A DNA stretch of 23,262 bases from Herpomyces periplanetae (taxonomy: Eukaryota; Ascomycota; Laboulbeniomycetes; Herpomycetales; Herpomycetaceae): positions 1-23,262 of the forward strand of contig WMKJ01000153.1 in assembly GCA_009733715.1 (NCBI GenBank), given 5' to 3'. Positions 13,087-20,900 of this stretch are shown in pieces. Numbering within the stretch: position 1 is the first letter of the stretch; the number at the start of each line of letters is the position of its first letter. A program made the position numbers and the translations under genes. Under the pieces are notes generated by a model. That model had not been told where the DNA came from. It saw nothing but the letters and a program-made list of their open reading frames with translations, and ran no database searches.

Positions 13087-14009
13087 TTACCCCAGCGGAA
13101 CATTCCGCAAATATTATTGTGCAAGTTCAATACGAATAAAATTGCGAAGAGGTTTAAAGATAAAAGTTATCAAAATATACACACGTACTAATTATTCACT
13201 AAAATAGCCATGTAAATAACACAAATTTAATCAAACTTTAATTCAAATTTTTGAACAATATGTTAATCAAGATGCGTGGGAAATGGTGATGGTGGTTGGG
13301 AGTAGAAAGAGAAAACCTAAATTGTGAATCGCACGGTAGTTCAAGAAACTAATAAGCAGGACATTGAGTAGGGTATAGTTGCAAAGGATTTACAAAAGTA
13401 GTGGATTAATCCAGAGTCGATTGGAATACTGGAAATATCCATGAGAGAAATGGGCAAATTGATACGCTAAAAAAATGAGTTAAGATATTGCAGTAATTCA
13501 AGTACAGTTGTATGCGAATGACGAATTAAGTATGAACATATGCACAAGAATAAGTTTAAGGAAAGATAATATTGACGGGTTTAGGAGATAAAGGAATGGT
13601 CAATTATTGATGCAAAACACTATAATAGGACAATGTTGACAGTAGTGTACACATGCAGGCATACAAAGCTCAAAACATAACAAGTTGCACAAGAAAATTC
13701 GACATTAGCATGTGGGAAAATCGAAGAGAGAGAACAACGCATAAATTGGGTCACGAAGAGCCATTCATATGCGCTGGTCTAACCAAGGTCATTTAGTTCA
13801 GTGGTGGATAGATGAAACTTTCATTTGGGCAGAAATATAGAAAAGTCGTGTCCAGCAACAAATTTGAACAAAAAGGCGTAGCAAAGTGGATCAAGTGCAC
13901 TCATGGAGTTTGTTAAATTTCACATATACGATTATGCAGATACATCTGAGTAAAAGTATAGGGAAATATATTAACTGAATGGGTTACCTTGCCGTATAAG
14001 CAACTTAAA
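13087..14009. other. convergent intergenic region
   Basis: Lies between the 3' ends of the + strand secreted gene and the minus-strand paralogue A. It is purine-rich on the + strand, with only short open runs (for example near 13490-13590 and 13810-13915). No terminator-like or coding element was recognised. Confidence 0.5.
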
Positions 14010-14835
14010 CTATCCGAAATAATGTTGGGGGAAGATTTGATTTCCGGCATCAGACACGTATAATGTAACTTCACGACATTCTGAATCTGACAACGTACAA
14101 TCTTCCAACTGAATACGATTAGTTGAAAGAGCAAATGTCCAATAATCTACAGGACAAGCGTATACTTTGCGATTATTAGTCGGCACAAGTTCTTCTTCGA
14201 ATACAATATGTTCGGGAGTTTTTCGAAAGAGGAAATCCGCTCCTCTCATATTGTTTACAACCGGTCTCCAGGATACAAAGCCTTTATCATCGATAACCAT
14301 TTCGACTACGTACAAGAAAATGTTAATGTTAAAAGGTAAGATGATAGAGGGAGATATTGGTGATAAAATTAATGAAAATTTTGGGCCAGGAAAAAGCTTA
14401 CCATTGCCGTGTACAAATGTTACATCTTGTATAGCGGTTTTATTACCGAAGTTAACATCATAGAAAAGTTTAGGAATATTTTTAACACGAAACTAAACGG
14501 ATTCAGAGTTAGTTTGACCAGATGGTAAAATAATTTTAAGAAACGGGAAAAATTCCCTCCGTCCAGAAAAATCTCAGTATAGTTATTATAGTTATAATCC
14601 ATTTTAAGAATCGAATGCGGATTTTTCAGGAAGAGAGGAAGAAAAAACTCACGTTGTTACGACGATAGACAAAGTAATGATTATTGTGACCATCGACAAC
14701 TTGACTGTTGGAAAATTCAGGATCATCGGCGACGGCAATTAAACGAAAAGTTGCCTGAGCGGTTAAGGTTAAAAAGGCCATTAACACTATCAGGAAATAA
14801 GGAAGCGTATACGATGGTATAGTTAATTGCATCAT
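14010..14835 (-). CDS. small secreted protein, three exons (paralogue A)
   Basis: Predicted secreted protein of 189 aa, from exons 14835-14653, 14492-14402 and 14305-14010. Intron 1 (160 nt) has donor GTGAGT, an ACTAAC branch site and acceptor TTTAG, phase 0. Intron 2 (96 nt) starts GTAAGC and ends CGTAG, phase 1. Translation starts at one of two adjacent ATGs (14835 or 14832), giving signal peptide MMQLTIPSYTLPYFLIVLMA followed by FLTLTAQA, with cleavage likely before TFRLIAV. Mature landmarks are SNSQVVDG, YFVYRRNN, IQDVTF, VIDDKGFVSW, then VYACPVDYWTFAL and two further Cys (EDC, SEC). Aligned with the 15824-16624 protein, the last 51 residues are nearly half identical and the rest diverges more, with both intron positions kept. 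It is convergent with the gene at 12387-13086. Function is unrecognised; small size, export and divergence fit a candidate effector or cell-wall protein. Confidence 0.85.
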
Positions 14836-15823
14836 GAACAAAATTTAACGTGTAAGTATGTATTCAAGTCTGCAAAATAAATATTTAAATTCTATTTTGA
14901 TTTGGTAGTAATTACACACTTTCAATAGATTAACAACCTGACAAAGGGATAATGAAAAATACCAGACCGGATATGGGTCATTTAACCTACAAAAGACAAT
15001 ATACTCATTCACAGTTTTCCCGTTTGACTAAATTGTGCTATGGAGACGTTAACTTATGAAATATTGTCAATGACATTTGCATATACAGATATATCTACGA
15101 AATAATCCCTCTAACAATGCCGAATCCATATCATTTGATTTCCACTTGAATACAAAAATTGCGCATACGGACCGCTTATCGACATGGCATAAATGATTAA
15201 TTTAGCCCCCATGCATAACAAATTGGCCGGATTACTGCAATTCAATTTGTAGAAAATGTTGACTCGGGAATTTCAAAGATTAACTTGTCCGATAAATGTC
15301 AACTTTGATGATTGTTTCATTTCGGTTGCCTATAAAATGATAATTTTACCACTTACATACTTTACATGCAAATTTATCATCTATACAAATTTTCGTTAAA
15401 CTGCGCAAGAGCGTAAGATTTGGTTTTAAAAACTTTCTATTTTTCATATTGCAAATTCTATACATTACTTCGTGTCAACTGAATGAATCAAATAAGTAGA
15501 CAGGAATAGTAACGTTTAGTTTACCAATTCAACAAGATGGTGTAAAATCGTGACAATACATATTCATATTTAAGAGTAGAATTTGAAGAACAAACCATGT
15601 AAGAAAGCCCCAAAGAAATCAATTTAACTTAACTTTGGCATATAACAATAACTGGGACTAAAATAATATGGTACACGAATGTTCATCCATGTGAAAAGAT
15701 AAACTCTCTATGAAGTAACAGAAAGTAAATGGGAGGGCAAAAAACGTTGGATATACGTCTAGGTAAATAGCTCATATAGATCTAAAAAGTTTGAAAGTTT
15801 GGTGTACTTAACTAGTAATTTCG
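14836..15823. other. intergenic region between the two paralogues
   Basis: This is the upstream region of paralogue A and the downstream region of paralogue B. It is AT-rich and G and C are about balanced (15001-15060 has 10 G and 11 C). I saw no open frame of note and no shared motif with the upstream region of paralogue B. Confidence 0.5.
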
Positions 15824-16624
15824 TTAAGCATAGTAATGAGATGGAAATGATTTATCACCAGTATCTTCCAAAACCAAATCAATTTTGTGGCATTCTTGAT
15901 CTTTCAGCTTACAATTTGTCAGTCGACTACGTCTAGTCGTTATAACATAAGTCCAATAATCCAGAGGACAAGCGTAGACATTTTTACGATGTCTTGACTT
16001 AAGAAATTTATAATTGTATTTTGGATTTGGACGCTTCACAAGAACTATTTCAACGTCTGATAAAGAATTACTCAGATCATGGAAATGTTTTACCACCAAT
16101 TCGCCACGTTGATTAAATGTAAGATGAGCTGGTAAATTGTAATAGGGAATTATCATGTTAGTATTGAGTATTTGTAAATGTACATACATGAATAGAAAAT
16201 GTTAACTTACTAGATGTATTAAATGCTGTTATATCTTGTATCATAGGAAATCTTTCATCATTGGTAGCAAAATTGAAATATCTTGGTACACTTTGAACAT
16301 GAAACTAAACCACACAAATTCCATTTTCAGCGTCAGCGAAATCTTTAAAACGTTTGTTGACTCCGGAAAGGATTTTTTCCCCATCAACCAACTATGAAAA
16401 ATGTTGAATTAATCACGTACATTGTCCTTACGATAAACATATAAGTTGTTACCTAGTCCGTTAACAACTTGTAAATTTTGAAATTGTGTATGATTTGAAA
16501 AGGCTAGCATGCGAAAGTACGCCGACACTCCGCTTGTCCAAAATAATAAGATTGACATTAGCCATGGTAATAACACCACTCTGAATCCTATTCCACGATT
16601 CTTTGACTCTATTGGATTTCCCAT
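15824..16624 (-). CDS. small secreted protein, three exons (paralogue B)
   Basis: Predicted secreted protein of 200 aa, built from exons 16624-16421, 16304-16211 and 16128-15824. Intron 1 (116 nt) starts GTACGT and ends TTTAG, phase 0. Intron 2 (82 nt) starts GTAAGT, carries a TACTAAC branch site and ends CCAG, phase 1. The start at 16624 is the only ATG giving an N-terminus with a hydrophobic core (VVLLPWLMSILLFWTSGVSA), a typical signal peptide cleaved just before YFRML. The mature protein has FQNLQVVNG, YVYRKDN, MIQDIT, and a C-terminal block VYACPLDYWT with NC and QEC following. Three cysteines are shared with the 14010-14835 protein. It lies 988 bp upstream of that paralogue on the same strand. 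Function is unknown. The pattern of beta-rich segments ending in an ACP...W...C block is reminiscent of fungal PhiA/IgE-binding-like cell-wall secreted proteins, but this is a weak resemblance. A host-directed effector role is possible and unproven. Confidence 0.85.
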
Positions 16625-17980
16625 TTTAACGCACTGTGTGCACAAACTTAAAAGGTCACCAAACCGCAATTTTGTAAAAAATTGACAATTAAACAAAGTA
16701 TACTTGTGTTTCCTTTGCCCTCCTGAGCAATCATCAAAGAAAATATTAATACCACTAGATTATTCCCACATTAAATATTTATTCGGACAAAAGTACTCGC
16801 TCTTTGCTAGACCGACTATTCATATCCGCCAATTGTCTCATGCAAAAATACACTTGGCCATCGCCATACATAATCGACCCTTGATTGTTTGATAATACAA
16901 ACATTTAGCATGTCAACTAGAACCTAAATAAAGGTCATGCTGGCCAATTTCCCCCAAATGATAATTTACTCTATACTCAATATTGCCGGAATCTCATTAT
17001 TGTACGTGTACTCACTCTGCAATTATAAAATCACAGAGCTATCCAAAGCGTAATTATACCCCATGATTTATTGAGTATAAAAATTTTAAGCCATCAATAC
17101 ACTTTAACATCCATCCATGATATTTACCCCGTAAATGCCAAATTATGCTGATAGATTATCTATGACTAGCCTAAAAGTATCTTCCAAGTACTTAATATAG
17201 AATGTAAAGCTAAACCTGCCACGCTCGGTTGATAATAAAATATTTGATAAAAATTATGCATCATAACTTAAAATACTACTCCAGATTTATCCACCATTAA
17301 ATATTAGTGTAAATTGTTCATTCCAATCGTCTTATTACATCTCACGATATTCTTGATTGTGCCCTCCCATGTTTATGTCTATGAAGCTTCTTCTGAAGCA
17401 ATTTTTTCCCGAAAAACTATGCAAATGGAAAATACGGCATAAACTTATCGCACAATAATCATAAAATGCCTTTTCCTGTAATAGTATGAACTCTCTTCAG
17501 GTACCAGAATTTTGTTCTCTCTTCGTTTTCCTCCGGGGAGAAGGGGAAGGGGAAAGGCTTTACCCAATATCTCAAGTAATTTCAAAATACCAAATCAATT
17601 GATTGCTGCTCATCATCACCTAATAAGCCTACTTTCACTTGCATTGAGTTGCCATTATAGTTATTCCTCACGTTCCCTTACGACAAAAAACAAAACCGTG
17701 CGCCAGAAAATCACACATCTCCCATTTCCACGCCACGGAAACTATTATACGATGAAGACCCTTTGAAAAATATTGCTTTAAAAATAAAATGCCTTAGTAG
17801 AAATTCTGTTTAATGCACTATATGCGTTATGCGCGCTAAGAAAATATTCATGGAATAAATAATTCTCATCTGTTAACAAACCAAGCCGGATTTGGTCCAG
17901 CGAACGCCCGTAATTTTGGCCATATAAAAATCAAGGAAATGAATTTTGCACGTTTAACTCCGCATCAAAAACTTACAAGA
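16625..17980. other. intergenic region between Scc2 3' end and paralogue B
   Basis: It holds the 3' flank of Scc2 and the upstream region of paralogue B. The + strand is C-rich over G (16741-16800: 12 C, 5 G; 16801-16860: 17 C, 8 G). Around 17510-17770 the sequence is less AT-rich and pyrimidine-biased, with an 84-codon + frame that begins at TTG and has no recognisable content. No gene is called. Confidence 0.5.
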
Positions 17981-20900
17981 CTAGCTTGCTCGTTTTTTCC
18001 CATTAGCTATACCATTGAATTTCCCCCGTTTATCCTGATGTCCAGGATTCCATGTCGAAGTAGAAAGACAATCGTATGAATCACCAGACCCGCTTTGACT
18101 ATTTCTTCGCTTTTTATGATTAACGTTAGCAGGCCAAGTTGGCAAAATCCCGCAAAACTTTCGCGCGGTGTTAATTCCCGAGTCATTTACTGTATCAAAT
18201 GTTTCATCATATACCCCACTATTACCACCACCAAATCCCAAAGCTAAACCTTCTATACCCCTGTCAAACCCTTTCTCATCTCCTGCTTCGTCATCAATCG
18301 TTAACAATCCAACCAAACTTTCGCACGCAAAAACCAGATTTCGAAGTAGCTCCTTCCCTTCGTCAATCTCTTTTTCCTCCACTGTTTTTAAGGCATCAAG
18401 TTCCCATGGTTCAATGACCCGTTCCTTCCACCGAGAATTTTTGGTTTTAACATCTTCAATACCCAAGAAAATATTAGCCAAATTAGTTACCCGATCTAGA
18501 TAATTATCGTGATTCACACCATGCATGCGTACTGCACTTGCTTTGGAGTTGGGCGCACCTTCTTTCCCATTCAGCCCTAAACCACCTCCTAGGCCTGATC
18601 CGACCCCGTTACAGTTCAATCCAACATTTTTACCCGTTATCCGCGATATATTGTACAGTTTTCGTAAATGGGACCTTGTTTCCCACACAATACAAAGTGA
18701 TGCGGCGGCTTCTGCTAAATTGTATAATCGACCAAGTTTAAGCTCACCGTTGCCACATTCCGTTTCATTATTGGTAATTTGAATTTCCCCCGCAAATCCA
18801 TCATCTTCCATATTAAATGCAATAAATTCATTCATTTTAAGAAACCTCTCTTGCCGTTTTTTATGAGCTTCTTCAAGTCCTGCTTTGTCCTGTCCAATTT
18901 GTTTGATAAATTCATACTTCTTCGTAACCTCTGTTTCAATCATATGAGCAACTGCTGCTCCTAATCGAACTACAAACCTTTCAAGTCCTTCCACCATTTC
19001 AATAACTTCATCTAATTTGGTGTATTCAAATAATCCCAAATTCTCCATTATAAACCTAACGTATCCTAATTGGACTATTTCTGTATTTCCAGCATCCCCA
19101 ATTTTTTCTTCGTTGCTGTTCATACTTGCTTTGCAACTGGAAATTAAATGATTGAGAAACCGTTTACGCATCTTCCCATTACCCGTTTTTAGTACCTCAA
19201 ATAACAGGCGCAATTTAGCAAAACATTGACGATTCGTATGCGTTGCATTATTATCTCCGTTCACTGTTCCCCCTACTCCATTTGTAAAAACTACACCCCG
19301 TGCATCTCGAATCGTGTCTCGCTGATATGTAAAAGCCAGTTTAACGGCTCGAATATATTCCTTTTCAATCATACTTTCATGCTTAGAATGCAGGCTACAA
19401 TGTTCCTTGTACGCTGTACTTGATATAATACTATTTGGCGAGGTTTCTAATGCAACTAGTGATGGTCCGTATTCCTTGGGATGCACCAACCCTTGTCGAC
19501 TAATGCTTGCTAAAAGTTGGCACGCCAAAATGGCCAATTCTTCCGTGGCTCCCAATGCTAAGCGCAGAAAATGATTCAAAAACTTTTGTGCTACACACGT
19601 AGACACTCCGTCAACTTCCGTAGCCGCTAATGATTTATCCATTCTAGTAGTTCCATTGGTCCCATTTCCACTACCTCCGTTACCACCACCATTACTACCA
19701 GCCGCTGGATCGTTAGTATTAATTCCCAGTACCGTCCCACTTTCCGATGATCGTTCCTCTGAAACAAAAAAATTTCGAAAGCATGTTAACACAATACTCT
19801 GAGTTTTAACCTCTTCCCCGTAGAATACCAGTTCGAAAGCAGTTCCAACGTCTGGTCGAAGAAATTGTTGCGGCCAAGCTTGACAAATCATGCCAACACA
19901 ATCCAGAGCTGTTTCACGCAATGCAATGGGCTGTTTCTGGCGCGTAAACGGAGTCAACATATCAATCACCAACCCGGCTACCGTTCGCCCTCTCCACGCT
20001 GGAAACCGTTCACGAAACACTTCAATATGTCCTTCAAAATTGCATGCTTTACAAAAATATCCAGCTATCATCATGTATCTTTTGACTCTATTCAGGGCAT
20101 TTTTATCCTTATTTTCAGTAAAATCATGTTGTTCGAAGCCGCTTATTCCCTTCAAAACAGATATAGTGAGGCGTATCAAGCGATCTGTGTTCTTGAGTAC
20201 GCCATCCAGAATCCACAAGCATGATGCAACTTCATTTAGTTCCATCTTACCAAGCTTTGATACACTGCTCAACAATGCATCTTGTATGCTCTTGAGAAAG
20301 GCATTCTGTAGTGATGACAACGTGGGTAAAACATGTCGAAATATCACAATAACAGAGCGATATATCAGTAAGTCATCTGTGTTTGATAAATTTTTAATGT
20401 AAGGTTCCAGCAATTCAAGTTGGTCAGCAACGAAAAGTCTGGGATTTGCTCGCGCAAATACCGTAAGAGTTTGCAATATATGTATCTGTGACACTGCACG
20501 ACCGTCACTAACTGTCAAGGCTTTATCATCAACAATCGCATCAAACAAAACGGCCACCATAGCTTTGCATAGGTCAAAATTATCCGCATAAAGACTACTT
20601 GACGTTGAATTTACTCGATTTCCGTTGACCCCACTACTGTGTCCCACATTCATACAAACACTGTGAGGAGATCCAATAGCATAAGCGGTTGACGAATTAT
20701 TTCCATTTCCCAGTGTGTGGTTACCGCCTGAATTACCGGTACTATTGTTCCTAATATCTTTAACAAGTAAACTTTGAAGTAAGCTATCGAGTAGTGATAA
20801 AACGCCTTCGCCTCTTTGTACTGTATTGATTAGTAGCAGGACCTGTTGGTGTAAAGCCAACTTAGACGAGAGTTCTGTATCCCATTCTTTCGTCGCATTT

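Noticed and set aside
13490-13590. LYANDEL stretch compared with the reverse-transcriptase YxDD box
   Set aside because: Flanking residues do not fit any polymerase motif I know, and the open run is short.
14420-14602. 60-codon minus frame inside paralogue A
   Set aside because: It is mostly intron 1 read through out of frame; the spliced model explains the homologous sequence better.
17512-17766. 84-codon + frame near the Scc2 3' flank
   Set aside because: Begins at TTG, has no motif or signal peptide, and lies in a pyrimidine-biased patch.
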